Positions 1 through 13,043 of a stretch of 64,000 bases of DNA are shown in pieces. Below the pieces are notes generated by a model, which was not told where the DNA came from, did not search any database, and was given only the letters and a program-made list of their open reading frames with translations. The stretch spans positions 18,982,285 to 19,046,284 of the forward strand of contig NC_081413.1 of the NCBI RefSeq assembly GCF_030272615.1. The letters run 5' to 3'. Position 1 is the stretch's first letter; every line of letters starts with the position of its first letter. The translations under genes were made by a program, and so were the position numbers. The stretch comes from Cryptomeria japonica (Eukaryota; Streptophyta; Pinopsida; Cupressales; Cupressaceae).

Positions 1-251
1 GATCTTTGGCGCTATGACGATGAACCCATCTCATAGTGATGTCTATACTTTCAAAACTACTATGGGTTCTGATGCCAAATAATTGGATCTCCCTGTCTCT
101 TGCATTTCATCTTTTGATGTTATGGATATCTATGTGCTACTTGTTCATTGGTGGCATTCCACTTAAACATCTCATTATGTTGACGTGCCACAACTTCTCT
201 TCTTCTTTTAATAACATGCCTTCCAAGCATATCATTATAAGGAGGGGGGCA
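1..251 (+). mobile_element. 3' internal end of an unidentified LTR retroelement (partial)
   Basis: No coding domain is recognisable. The stretch ends in a purine tract at 237-249 (ATAAGGAGGGGGG), followed at once by TGATATCATC. That is the usual order of polypurine tract then 3' LTR start in a plus-strand element. The body of the element lies outside the window, so the superfamily cannot be named. Inference from layout only. Confidence 0.35.
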
Positions 252-2335
252 TGATATCATCATTTCTGTATTTGTGCCTTTATTTTAATGTTTTTTCATG
301 CATTTTATTTATCATGTGCACCTAGGTAGGGGACAAATCACTTGATATTTTCTTTCCAAGATCACCTAGGTGGGGGCAAAACCACTTGATCTATTCCAAA
401 GATTACCTACATAGGGGCTAAACCATCTTTCCAATCTGCATCATATTTCTTGCCTTGGTAGAGGCCAATCTACTATGTTCCAATTCCAATTACCTTATCT
501 CATGGAAATCTAGCATGTTGCTACCCATGCCGGCTAACTTATCTTCCCTATTGCATGGTGATCTAGTGCCTTGCTACCCATGTCAGTATATCATTTCACC
601 CTATCATATGGTTATCCATATCAACATTCCAATTTTTCCTATCATATGGTTATCCATATCGACGTTTCAATTCACCCTATCATATGGTTATCCATATCGG
701 CATTCCAATTTTCCCTATCATATAGTTATCCATATCAGCATTCCAATTTGCCCTATCATATGGTCATCCATATTGACTTATCATGCCCTATCATATGGCT
801 CTTGGCATGGCGCATCATGCTAACCATATCGGCATATCTTGTACCAATGGCAGCTGCCCTATCTTGTATCTTTTCATCATCAGGGACTTTCCTCCATGGT
901 GAGGATTGTTCTTGTTGCGCTTTGTTCCAACTTCTTTATCTTATCTTATCATCCTTGAGGCTAGACTATAGCTAGTGTATTGTCAATGTTTCAAGTATCA
1001 ATTTCTGTTCCAAAATTCTAGCATCATATCGTCAGGGGAAACTTCGTCTGATCAACGAGCATCTACTTCCCTATCATGATATTTTCTCCTCTTAACCTTT
1101 TCTACCTTTCCTACTTTAGCTTTGCATCTATTAATGAAGACATGCTTGCTAAAGTTCAGGAAAATTGTAGAGTCATATATATCACCCTCATCCCCCTTAG
1201 TGGAAAGTGCAACATGTGGCACCTCCCTCACGCTGCTTGGAGGATAGGTTTTCCAACTTGTCCTTTTGTACACCGAAGAATTCAATGTCAGCTTCCGAGA
1301 GGCATTACCAACTTTGTAGATCTGAAAGATTCATGAATGCAGACATAACGTGGATACATCCACATGACGTGCTACCATTCACCAACCTATCAGTCAATTG
1401 GTGGTCATTGGGACGTTATGAACCGCACTAGGAAGGAAACGTAATGCCTCCCTACATAGCTACCAACATTCAAACTCATCTCTTAGCCTATATCCTTGGT
1501 TTTGGGATATTTCTAGGCGATCTTTTGGGAGATTGGAGACTTTCTCTTGGAAATTGAAGCTCATGGAGACACCACCACCATTTTTGTAGCATCGTTGAGC
1601 TACCAAGTTTGCCAAGAATACCAAGACTTTCCAAGAACTGGGAGAGTAATCTAACTCTATCTTTCATTTCCAATATCTCATTTATTTTCCAATTACCAAA
1701 TAGCATTAGATTGTCTTTGTATTTTTCTTTGCATTCTTCTCTATCAACTTATTCATCATCTTCCTTTTCCGTGGCTTTTCAGGTTGTTCATGGAGGTGGA
1801 AACATCAAAATGGGGGTATGACTTAGGTAGACTCCAAAACACAATGCACAACATTTTCTCTCTTGCATGTGTGTAGGGATTACGTTGCAAGATTGAGTGT
1901 TATATTGCATAGGTAAACATCATAGCGAGCATCTTGGTGAGTTCATTCCTAACTTCCTCTTCTATTTAGCTATTATTTTTCATAGTTAAGATTTTGTATG
2001 TTGAATTTTGTCTATTTAGTTAGCATCTATTGAGTTCTACATTTTGTCCATATGAACTAGACGTCTTTGTCTAGATTTGTACTTTGTCTGACCTAGACAC
2101 TAGTGCACCACACTGTAGTTCGCTAACTACACTGCATTCTTGGACCCGCGCTACTATGTTTTCCACAGAGCCTTCCAGAGTTTGCCAAAGGTCTGTCTCA
2201 ATTCCCTGACAACTCCAGAACATTTGGTTATCCCCTAGCCCAGTTTTGCACTAGTTCACAGATGTATCAAAAGGACCATTCACTCTTTAAGTACTCATCA
2301 TTCCTGGGGTGTCAAATTCCCTTCATTACACATAT
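252..2335 (+). repeat. Probable long LTR (3' boundary uncertain)
   Basis: It begins TGATATCATC directly after a polypurine tract. It has no protein-coding signal and is rich in short internal repeats: CCTAGGTRGGGG-type blocks near 322, 366 and 406, and a 38-bp array at 599-800. The minisatellite starts about 100 bases after the proposed end. No second LTR copy or target-site duplication is in the window, so the right edge is a guess and part of the stretch may be unrelated. I see no gene here. Confidence 0.25.
599..800 (+). repeat. 38-bp tandem repeat, five to six copies
   Basis: CTATCATATG-type cores start at 601, 639, 677, 715 and 753, an exact 38-bp period, with a shortened copy at 788. 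Each unit carries TATCATATGGTTATCCATAT followed by a CATTCCAATT-like tail. The repeat lies in the probable LTR. The peptides it encodes are by-products of the repeat. Confidence 0.85.
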
Positions 2336-2432
2336 ATGTATGTAAAATATATGCATATATATTGTCTCTTGAAATATCTTAGTACATTGTATTCCTACCC
2401 TCTTTAAATCTCTCTCCCTCCCTCTCTCTCCC

Positions 2433-4300
2433 CCTTAGGACCCCACATAACCCCTAATGACATCATATAAGGTCCCTTAGCACACGATATGACCTCTTAA
2501 GACAATATGATGTCCTAAGGGGTCATATGATGTTTTAACACATGTGCGGCCCCATTAGGACCCCACATAACCCCCGATGACACCATATGACCCCTTAGGA
2601 CAATGCATGATATCCTAAGGGATCATATGGTGTTGTAACACATGCATGGCCCAATTAGGACCCCACATGACCCCTAACAACATCATGTGACCCCTTAGCA
2701 CACCACATGACCCCTTAGGAGCATATGATGTCCTAAGGGATCATATGGTGTCCTAATGGGTCATATGTTGTTGTAACACATGTGGCACCATTAGGACTCC
2801 ATATGACCCCTTAGCAGTGACATCACCCTTAGGACCATATGATGTCGTAAGGGGTCATATGGTGTCCTAAGGGGTCATATGGTCTTATAACACATCTATA
2901 GACACATTATGACCCCACAAGACCCCTAACGACACCATATGACCCATTAGCACACCACATGACCCCTTAGGAACATATGATGTCCTAAGAGGTCGTATTT
3001 TGTCCTAAGGGATCATATGGTGTTCTAACACATGTGTGGCCTCATTAGGACCCCAAAGACCCCTAATGATGCCATACGACCCCTTAGCACATGACATGAC
3101 CCCTTAGGACCATATGATATCTTAAGGGGTTGTATAATGTCCTAAGGGGTCATATATATGATGTTCTAACACATGTGCGACCCCATTAGGAACCCACATG
3201 ACCCCCAATGACACCATATGACTCCTTAGAACCATTTATGATATCCTAAGGGATAATATGGTGTTGTAACACATGCATGGCCCAATTAGGACCCCACATG
3301 ACCCCTAACAACATCATGTGACCCCTTAGAAGCATATGATGTCCTAAGGGGTCATATGGTGTCCTAATGGGTCATATGGTGTTGTAATACATGTGTGGCA
3401 CCACTAGGACCCCACATGATCCCTAGTGACACCATATGACCCCTTAGCACACCATATGACCCTTTTGGACCACATGATGTCCGAAGGGGTTGCATGTTTT
3501 CCTAAGGGGTCATATGGTGTTGTAACATATGTGTGGCCCCATTATGACTTTGCATAACCCCTAAAAACACCATAAGACCCCTTAACACACCATATGACCC
3601 CAAGTAGGATCATATGATATCTTAAGGCATTGTATGACATCCTAAGGGGTCATATGGTGTCCTAAGGGGTCGTATGGTGTCCTAAGGGGTCATATGGTGT
3701 CCTGAGAGGCAAGATGAACAATTATTACAATATAAAACTTAGTGCCAATATTTCTTACAAAAAAAGTTCAAATCAATCGGGCTGATCAACACCATACAAC
3801 CCCTTAGAACCACACATGACCCCTAACGACACCATAAAATCCCTTAGCACACCATACAACCCCAAGTAGGACCATGTGATATCCTAAGGCATTCTATGGT
3901 GTCCTAAGGGTTCATATGGCATCCTAAGGGGTTGTATGGTGTCTTAGTGGGTCATATGGTGTCTTGAGGGGGAAGATGAACTGTTATTACAATATAAAAA
4001 AAATCAATGTCAATACTACTTAGAAAAATAAGTTCAGATCACCCAGGACCTTAGCACACCATATGACCCCTTAGGGACACACATGACCCCTAACAACACC
4101 ATAAGATCCCTTAACACACCATACAACCCCAAGTAGGATTATATAATATCCTAAGGCATTTTATGGTGTCCTAAGGGGTCATATGGTCTCCTAAGGGGTC
4201 GTATGGTGTCCTAAGGGGTCATATGGTGTCCTAAGGGGTCATATGGTATCTCAAGGGGAAAGATGAACCATTATTACAATATAAAAAGTAGTGTCAATAC
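2433..4300. repeat. Minisatellite array built from a motif and its own reverse complement
   Basis: Degenerate copies of CACCATATGACCCCTTAG alternate with the reverse complement CTAAGGGGTCATATGGTG. They are joined by spacers such as AACACATGTGTGGCCCCATT, which recur every roughly 95-140 bp between 2537 and 3525. From 3700 a second spacer (AAGATGAACNATTATTACAA) recurs near 3712, 3974 and 4260. The array breaks at 4300 where copia I inserted and resumes at 19012. No gene is visible. Confidence 0.9.
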
Positions 4301-5532
4301 TGTTAGGATAACGAGTGGACAATTGAGAGGGGGGGTGAACTAGTTGTCAATAGATTATAACACTTTAAGCTCACAAAACCTTCTATCAAAATTCATAAAC
4401 CAAATACCAGAATAGAAGATGTAATAGTTAAGCATAAACATAAATTACAAAATAATTAACTAACCATCCATAACACATGACACTAATATTTGTACGTGGA
4501 AAACCCTGTAAAGGGAAAAAACAAAGTGGAAAGCCTACCCATAGTCAGATAATACTTTTGAAACAAGTATGTGATTACAATAAGAGGGGCCTGCACATGC
4601 AGGAAGGCACACTACCTAGAGCACACTTCTCATCACAGAAGGAGCCTCAGTGACTACAAAGAAATCCATACTACAATATAGAAATAAGAATGAATTGCAA
4701 GAATAGAATCTCCTATGCCTGAGTACAGTTTTTGTTAACATCAATACGAGAGGTCTTAAACCTCTTTCACAAACCCAATTCGATCACCTATGATCGACCA
4801 AAATCTCTGCATATGATTACAACATCTTTCGCACATAGATAATCCTATATCCCATAAAACCACAATCTACAAAGAGATCTTACATCATATTTATACCAAC
4901 CCGAGACCTAAACAATTAGGTCGGCCACCTAAAAGATAATACAATGGATTTGTTACATAATCCTACAAACCAATGATAAAATAAGTTGACCTAAGACCGA
5001 AACAACATAATCCAAACAATAAATCCAACTGGTGATGCATCAGAAGCATCAACCAACACGTTACATAAACCAGTCCATAACCTAGTAGAATAAGATCGGA
5101 CCTATAATAGGTTGCCATAAGCCAAATTAGATACCATCAATCAACTGGAACAAAAACAAGATAACCATCAACATCCTGATAACCTTCTAGAAGTCGCACC
5201 AACACCACTTATTGGATTCGTCAAAAGATCTTGATCAAGGCATTGCTAGTAAAACCCTTACCAGTGACCAAAAGGTTACTAGAACAAATGATAACATTCA
5301 TATCATCATATCCCAAACCAACTAAATGTGACACACATTAGGGACACATGAATAACCAATCCAAGCCAATACCACAAGATAGACCAAATCGGAGAATACC
5401 AGAGATGGTCTCCAAATCAATATCATAATCCAACCACTCTACCAGAAGTCAGTAGAAAACAAAGCAACTAGTGTTGACATCAATGACAAAACATCAATGC
5501 AACACATAATAAATTCCTCCAAATTGCCAACA
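4301..5532 (-). repeat. copia I 3' LTR
   Basis: On the plus strand it runs from TGTTAGGATA to GCCAACA. It aligns end to end with 17804-19011. The polypurine tract abuts it at 5533, so in element orientation it is the 3' LTR. It contains GGGGCCTGCACATGCAGGAA, a small palindrome also found in the NA-family LTRs. Confidence 0.9.
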
Positions 5533-5550
5533 ATCTCCCCCTTTGGCATT
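5533..5550 (-). promoter_or_regulatory. copia I polypurine tract
   Basis: On the minus strand this reads AATGCCAAAGGGGGAGAT immediately before the 3' LTR, where it primes plus-strand DNA synthesis. A second PPT-like sequence (GTCAAAGGGGGAGAGA on the minus strand) lies at 5723-5738. The same primary tract is used by NA-II and NA-IV. Confidence 0.85.
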
Positions 5551-5898
5551 AATGGAAACACTAGAAGTGAAAAACATCCAAGTGCCAAGAAAATACCAAA
5601 CAAGTTTCCCCCAATGGAAGACATCCAACAAAATCTCCAAGAAGATATGACAATGAAGTTCTGAACCAAAAACCAAACTCCCCTGAGAATGATATCATAG
5701 TAAAGCTTTGTTTTTCACATATATCTCTCCCCCTTTGACATGAATGCCAAAAATCTAACATAAACATCAAAGAATAATCATAAAGCCTCTGAACCACACA
5801 ATTGACTACTCCCCATGAGTAGTAGCACCAACACATCAATCCGAAATGAATGATAGCATTTTATAAATGCATGTCAGACTGATGCCAATTAGCATCAC

Positions 5899-6905
5899 TC
5901 AAGTCTCTAGTGGAAGGGTAGAAACTCCCAATTTATCTCTGAAGTATTCAAATGATTCCTTAGGCAAAGGTTTAGTGAAGATATTTGCAATATGTTCTTT
6001 ACTGTTCATATAAACCAGTCTGACTTCAATTGCTTCCACATTCTCCTTCATAAAATTATACTTGATAGAAATGTGTTTTGTCTTGGAATGAAATACCAGA
6101 TTCTTTGATATATCAATAGCAGTAGAGTTATCACAATGAATAACTATCAGTTCATAGCAATCAACCCTTATATCCTTCAACATTTTCTTCATCCATAAAA
6201 CTTGTTTACATCTATTAGCAACAACAACATACTCAAATTCAACAATAGATAAAGAAGTAAATGATTGCTTCTTGTTGATCCATGAAACAAGTTTCTTTCC
6301 AAGAAAGAAAGCTACAACAGATGTGCTCTTCTGATCATCAACATCTCTATCCCAATCAACATCTGTATATGTACATAGTGTAAAGTCATCATCTTTAGGA
6401 TACCACAAACCATACTCAATTGTTCCTTGCAAATACCTGAAAATCCTTTTCACTGCACATTCATGATTCTCTCTAGGATCATTCTGATATCTTGATACAA
6501 TACAAATAGCGTTCATTATATCTAGTCTAGTATGATCTATATATAATAAATCTCCAATCATAGATTTGTACCTTGTAGGATTTACTAGAGCTGATACATC
6601 TTTCTTTGTCAATTGCTCACTTGTAACCATAGGGGTACCAACTGGTTTAGAATTTTCCATCCAAATTTATTCAACAACTCTCTATAATACTTAGTTTGAC
6701 AGATGAAAATAACTTTACCATTCTGAGTAATCGACAAACCTAAGAAAAAATTCATATCCCCAATCATAAACATCTCAAATTCATTCTTCATATCTTTAGA
6801 GAATTACATGCATAATTTATCCTCACCTCCAAAAATGATATCATTAAAAAATACTTCAACAATTAATATGTCATCATTGGTGATCTTATAATATAAGTTA
6901 CCATC
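5899..6905 (-). pseudogene. copia I reverse transcriptase C-terminus and RNase H
   Basis: The open part at 5899-6660 encodes copia-type RNase H: TDVDWDRDVDDQKSTS, a later EFEYV with the conserved Glu, and HCDNSTAI with another acidic residue. It ends in the usual IFTKPLPKE tail. Upstream (6661-6905) are the RT thumb and connection (DMNFFLGLSI, and a degraded YVDD region reading FNDIIFGGED), separated by a stop and a shift. The coding sequence breaks at 6905 where NA-II inserted and resumes at 14991. Confidence 0.85.
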
Positions 6906-7676
6906 TGTTGGCATATGCAAACTCCAATGAGACATTGTATGTGATTGAAGGTTTTGTCATTGATGGCAACCTTGCAATCCTATGGCACCGGCAAGACATT
7001 ATACCGGCAAAGCATTACACTAACAAGATAATGCACCGACACAGAAGAAAACAAGTATACTGGCACTGAGGTCAACAGGAGTTTTGCTATACAATATTTT
7101 GTTTATTATTGTAAACCAACTTGGCAAATTGTAAAATGACTCTTATATATAAAGGAGATCATTTTAGACATTTGTAATAATGATGTAGGAGCATAAAAGG
7201 AAATATTAGGCAGACCTAATGTGCAAAATATAGGTCAAGGGGTATATGTAAAGAATAGATTAGGAACCGGTACTGAATCTGGCATTGAAGATGCTATTGT
7301 AAAGTAGTACAAGTTATTGGATTAGTATAATCCTTATTTGTAAGTCAGTGTGACTTCCCATTGAGCAGTGAGCTCTAGGCAATTGGTCTTCCTGCATGTG
7401 CAGGCCCCTATTGTAAGTAATATTCTCTTATTGGCCAGTGAGTGAATATTGTGGGTCACAAATCCCACCAAGGTTTTTCCCACACTAGGTTTCCTCATTA
7501 ACATCTTGTGTTATGGTGTACTTTTCATGTGGATATTCTTGATTCTATTTATTGCATTATTTCTTGCATACCGATACACTGTTATATTATGTTCTGCATG
7601 TTTTAACTTAAGAAATTCTTATTACCAGTTAGATACTGATTCACCCCCCCTCTCAATATCTGTGGGACCCCTAACA
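6906..7676 (+). repeat. NA-II 5' LTR
   Basis: A TG...CA-bounded LTR, nearly collinear with 14186-14990. It lacks about 30 bases (the CAGATCACACTCAGGACATT part) present in the 3' LTR. Modules shared with copia I LTRs are TTTTGTCATTGATG, CTGCATGTGCAGGCCCC, CCCACCAAGGTTTTTCCC and a CTGATTCACCCCCCCTCTCA end. Confidence 0.9.
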
Positions 7677-7678
7677 AT

Positions 7679-7691
7679 TGGTATCAGATCT
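7679..7691 (+). promoter_or_regulatory. NA-II primer binding site (tRNA-iMet)
   Basis: TGGTATCAGATCT begins two bases after the 5' LTR. Its first ten bases match the complement of the 3' end of plant initiator-Met tRNA, the primer used by many plant LTR elements. NA-IV has the fuller TGGTATCAGAGCC at the same place. Confidence 0.85.
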
Positions 7692-7747
7692 TGCTCCTCT
7701 ATTTTCAAAAGCCTAAAAGCTTGAGGAAGATCTTGACACCGATAAAG

Positions 7748-8905
7748 ATGGAAAATTTGATGAAGCAACTTGAAGGAGCTCTTACAGACTATGATGCAGA
7801 GAAATTGAAAAATATCAAATTAGAAGATGGTTTAAGGGCAGCTCAGGATATCATTCAAGTACTTCAAGAAAATTTTACTGTTGCAAGAAATAAGAGAAGA
7901 GAACTTTGTGAAAAAATGCAAAATGAGAATGATGAAAAGGAATCACTTAATGATATGATAAGCAAGTTGAAACAAGAGATCATGACAACAAAAAATGAAA
8001 TGCAGGATATGACTATGAGATTTTGCAAAGAGATTGAGGATGGGAAGAAGAATGAAGAAGAATTGACCAGAAGACTAAGTGATGCAACGAATGAGAACAC
8101 AAGACTTAGCTATGAAAATGACATGTTGAAGACAGATCTGATGCATACATAGAATGACTCAAATGAATTGATGAGACAAAAAGAAATCTTGGAAAGAGAA
8201 CTGGAAACTACAAATCAACACAAAGAAAAATTCAAGAAAAGCTTAGAGGAACTTGGCACCTTGCTGAAGAATCAAAAACCTAAAGGTGACACTTTTGGAA
8301 TTGGCTTTGAAATTGGTGAAAGCTCTAGTACTGCAAATACTCAGGATCACAACAAACCGGTAAGACAACCTAATGCTTATAAATTCAATGGTAAATGCTT
8401 TAACTATAATAAGTATGGTCATAGAGAAAATTAATGTAGATCTAGAAATTATTAGAATATCAACACACCCACTGGTCAATGTTTCAAATGCAACAAAGTT
8501 GGTCACAATTCTGAAAATTGCAGAATGAATGTAAGATGTTATGTTTGTGGAAGATTTGGACATTTATCAAATCAATGCAGAACACAAACTGACATAGGTT
8601 ATGGGAAAGCTATTCAGAAGAATAATGTAACTTGTTATGCATGTAACAAGATTGGGCATATTGGTAAATTTTGTAGAAGTAAAGGAACACCAGTAGACAA
8701 CAAAAGTGCTAGCTTGAAAGGTAAAGAAAAAGTTGAAGAGGTTAAGCAAGAATTCTCAAAACAATGGATTAGAAAAGTTGATCTAAATATTGGGAATACT
8801 TCTCCACTGGTAGAACCAACCAATGCTTCACCAATAGGACAAAGTGATACTTCACTAGAAGGACAGAGTAGTGCTCCACCAGCAGGAAGTTCTTCATCTA
8901 ATTGA
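7748..8905 (+). pseudogene. NA-II ORF1: coiled-coil, zinc-knuckle gag-like protein
   Basis: One frame runs from ATG 7748 to the stop at 8905 (about 385 codons), broken only by in-frame stops at 8150, near 8432 and near 8453. Residues ~1-170 form a Glu/Lys-rich coiled coil. Then come four CCHC-type knuckles: a damaged KCFNYNKYGHREN, CFKCNKVGHNSENC, CYVCGRFGHLSNQC and CYACNKIGHIGKFC. This suits RNA binding and packaging, as in a nucleocapsid. The stop positions are open in NA-IV, so they are secondary. The 300 bases from 8906 to ORF2 are spacer with no gene. I cannot name a family. Confidence 0.75.
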
Positions 8906-11261
8906 AGAAAATTTCCTTGAGGGTTTGGCAATCTATTGATACATGTGCTATTATTCCCTCGGTTAAAGATAAGAAGTTGAAAAATTACTTATTACTGGCA
9001 GACAATGTTAAGTGAATACTTAACCAACATGCAATTAATGTGGTAGATGGTGAAAAGACATTATAAAAGTAAGGTTTTGGCTCCATTTCATTTCACTATG
9101 ATTTCAAATTTTCAGAGAGCGTGAAAATTCTGAGCTAAGGCATTTCGAGAAAGAAGTAAGCACACTCCAAGAAATCATCCATCCAAGGTAGTAAAAGGTA
9201 TTTAATTATGGCATCCACCTCTGTAATTGAATACATAGCAAACCCTACTATTGTTGAAGTAATAAAAAGACCTAGGCTCGTATTTCAGTTAGTTCCCAAG
9301 ATAGCAAAGAAGGATGATACCTTAGGTACTTTTTCTCAAATTCCTAAGGGAGTTGTATATGCTAAAGACCCCAGAATGTACATCCACTACAACATTGAAG
9401 AGTTAGGAGATGAGGAAATCAGAACCATGTATAAAACCATGATATGTGATAATACCGGCAATGTTAAAGATGAACACAAGATTATTGAAACCCTAGGATT
9501 TATAGAAATCCTTAGCATTCCTGAATTTCCTAAGGATGTGATTAGGATAGTCTTAAGCAGAGTACATGGAGAATTTTTCTAGTTAGATACAATCCATAAG
9601 ATCACCAAGGAAGCTGTGAAAGTTGTCATAGTGTTACTGACCACTGGTAAAGGGCCAAATAAAACTAAGAAGGTTTCCAATGACCTAGTTACAAAACTGA
9701 TTGATGCAACATTTGACAAGAGGTCTCTAAGGGTTAATGATGTAAAAGATATCAATGTGAGATTCATCAGTATGATATTAGGTTATAAAGCCACTCATGT
9801 TAATAGAATTAATTCAGTTTCAAGTTTATGCATTAAGAGTGCTTATGATATGGTAACAGACAATGCAAAAATTGACATATGTGAATGGTTAAAGGATGAA
9901 CTAATTGACAACCTTGGAAAGATCAAGAAGGACAAGAAAGGAACTTTTAGATTTGAAAATCTGTTAGTATGCCTAATGCTACACATAACAAAATAGGTTC
10001 CCAGTATAGGTTATAAAGAACTTGGATATGACATACTGGTAGGAAAACAATTGACTGAACGATTCAATAACATGGGTGAGAATAAGGAAAACACTATTGA
10101 TGACTTCTTTGAAGCATTAAAGACCAAAATGAAGAAAAGAGTAAGGTTATCTCAGAAAATAGTAGACAAATACAAAGATGATATATGCTTTGTTATTAAG
10201 AAAGATGAAATCTGGATGGAAGCAGTCATCCCAAGGACAATTTGGGTAACCGAGATGGGCTATGAAACAGATGATCACATAGTTGAAACATATGCTAAAG
10301 CACTTCTGGAAGCCCCCAATGAACCTAAGGAAGAAGTATTTGGTAGTGCTGAGACTATAGAAAGCCAAATACAATCAAAGAAAAGAGTAAAGAAGGTTGA
10401 GGCATTTGTAAGGAAAGGGTCTAGACAAGCAAAAGCCATTAAGGAAGATGTATTGAAGAAAACTGACATAACAGAGGATGAGTTGGTAGCTCCACAACCT
10501 GAAACTCATCTATCACCAGTAGTTACCTCTTTGAAAGGTGACATGCCAACAACTTTTAAAAGAGTTGTAAGAAAAAGAGATCCCTCACATGCAACAACAC
10601 CTTTACCTAGAAGAACAAGGCAAAAGCAACAAGCAGTGAGATCTCTGGTTAGAAAGGCCACACCAAAGAAGAAACTGACACCTAAGAAGAAGAAAAGGAC
10701 AAACAAAGACTTGGCCGCTCTTGATGTACTACTAAATGAAATCACAGAAGAAGGAAAACTAAAGAACATAGAGAAAATTTATGACACTCTAATAGCTGAT
10801 GAGAAAGAGCAAGTTGAGAATAGTGTTATATTGCATATGGACATGTACAAGAAATTCTTGATGGAAGTAGTAAATGAAATTCTTGATGAATTATTCAAAA
10901 GACTTGAGGCCAAAAGGCAAGCAGTGATAGAATTAGATAAGAAAATAAAAATTGAGAAGCTACTTGCTGTATATCCGGTAAACTCTCCAAAAGAAATTGA
11001 TGATTTGATTGCTCAAGCAAACCAGTCAGTATTCTCTACTGCACACTGACATATTTCACTAATGGCAAGACGAGTTAATGAAGTGACAAAGGAAATAGGA
11101 TGGGATATATTCCTGGTTGGCAAAGAAAAACAAGAAGAGTACAGGAACCCTAAACCTATAAAGGTATATCAAAAATATAGAGACAAGGGGAAAGGTAAAG
11201 TTGGTGGACCACCAAGCATCAAAGTTAAAGACAACCTACCCTCACCGGTGAAAATAACAAC

Positions 11262-12023
11262 TGTACACACCCAAAATTGTCATGTCTAATTAAATAAATA
11301 TTTTATTTATTTAATTATCTAAGCCTAATTCTTCTATTAATTAAATAAATCTTTATTTATTTAATTAATTCATTTATCCTCTTCTAGCCTTATTTCTCAT
11401 TTAAATAAATACATTTATTTATTTAAATTATCCTTTTCCTAAATTAAATAAATATTTTATTTATTTAATTGATCTCATTTCTTCTATTAATTATATAAAT
11501 CTTTATTTATTTAATTAATTCATTAGCCTTTTTATACCCATGACACATGTCATTCATCTCTTAATTCCTACACTACCTACCTCTTTCATTATTTTATTAT
11601 TTCTTCTACCTACCCTCTAATCATAGCTGACCTCCTTTTACACCTCTCAATCTTATCCCTCCATTTCATATTTGTGTCTTCTATATAAGTAGATGCTTCC
11701 TTCATTATCAAACCCTAATTAGCTAATGAATCATCTTAGTGACTTGACTACACTACGATCCTACTTGCAACCACATTTCGTTCTTTGTTGAGCTCTTGTG
11801 CACATAAAATCTGAGAGCAAATATATCAAACAAGATCAATGGAGATCCAAACCCTATTGGACATGTGATGGTATAATCTTTGTGATTTCATTTGATTTGC
11901 ATTGTCTTAGGTATTCTTCATATGTTATGGTGGATCTTTGTTGTTGTTAGGCTAGGGTTTGGTGGTTGAATTCATTTAGCCTTTCAATTTTGTTATTATT
12001 GTTATCCATTTTCACCATATACA
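11262..12023 (+). repeat. Solo LTR inside NA-II ORF2 (first)
   Basis: It begins TGTACACACCCAAAATTGTC and ends CACCATATACA, with exact duplication ACAAC at 11257-11261 and 12024-12028. There is no internal region, so it is a solo LTR left by recombination. The left third is stacked AT-rich palindromes, for example 13-bp arms in 11287-11317. A TATA box (TATATAAG) is at 11682-11689. The TGTACACACC start resembles Tat-type LTRs read on their own strand. Confidence 0.9.
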
Positions 12024-12258
12024 ACAACTACTAAAGAACAATCGACAACAGAAAGTATGGATGTAGAGGATAACAATCCTAATTCTAAAGTCCTATATAC
12101 TATGAATGTTGATACTCAGAAGATCAACATAATAGTAGACAAAGATACAACTAATAAGTCAAATATGACTAATGAGCCTCCGGTAGCAGGGGAAATAGAG
12201 AAACTGGCAGAAGATACAGAGAAAAAGGTAGAGACTGAGTCACAGATAGAGACAACAC

Positions 12259-13043
12259 TGTAGACACTCAAAATTGTCATGTCTAATTAAATAAATATTT
12301 TATTTATTTAATTATCTAAGCCTAATTCTTCTATTAATTAAATAAATCCTTATTTATTTAATTAATTCATTTATCCTCTTCTAGCCTTATTTCTCATTTA
12401 AATAAATACATTTATTTATTTAAATTATCCCTTTCTTAAATTAAATAAATATTTTATTTATTTAATTATCCTACTTCTTCTATTAATTAAATAAATCTTT
12501 ATTTATTTAATTAATTCATTAGCCTTTTCTACACATGACACATGTCATTCATCTCTTAATTCATACACTACCTACCTCTTTCATTATTTTGGTATTTCTT
12601 TTACCTACCCTCTAATCCTAGCCGACCTCTCTTTTTACACCTCTCAATCTTAACCCTCCATTTCTTATTGTGTCTTCTATTTAAGGAGATGCTTTCTTCA
12701 TTGTCAAACCCTAATAACAGATGCTAATGATCTTTCATGCAACTTGGCTACACTACAATTCCACTTGCAACCACATTCCGTTCTTTATTGAGCTCTTGTG
12801 CATACAAAAATCTAAGAGCAAGCATATCAAACAAGATCAATGGAGATAGGAAGAATGGAGATCAAAACCCTATTGGACATGTGATGGTATAATCTTTGTG
12901 ATTTTGAGTTATTTTGCATTGTCTTAGGTTATCTTCATATGTTATGGTGGATCTTTGTTCATTGTTAGGCTAGGGTTTAGTGGTTGAATCCATTTTAGTC
13001 TTTCAATATTGTTGTTATTTGTTATCCATTTTCACCATAAACA
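12259..13043 (+). repeat. Solo LTR inside NA-II ORF2 (second, independent)
   Basis: Same family and orientation as the LTR at 11262, starting TGTAGACACTCAAAATTGTC and ending CACCATAAACA. Its own exact duplication is AACAC (12254-12258 and 13044-13048), so it is a separate insertion. The TATA-like site is TATTTAAG at 12679-12686. The 230 bases between the two solo LTRs are collinear with the matching stretch of NA-IV. Confidence 0.9.

Noticed and set aside
36-254. A 72-codon ORF at the left edge
   Set aside because: Leu/Met/Ile-rich with no family resemblance and ending on the polypurine tract. It is not a credible protein.
599-800. CRISPR-like array
   Set aside because: Units are contiguous with no unique spacers, and the host is a plant. 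It is an ordinary minisatellite.
11262-13043. The two solo LTRs as the pair of one retrotransposon
   Set aside because: Each has its own exact 5-bp duplication, and the 235 bases between them are NA-II ORF2, collinear with NA-IV. They are separate insertions.
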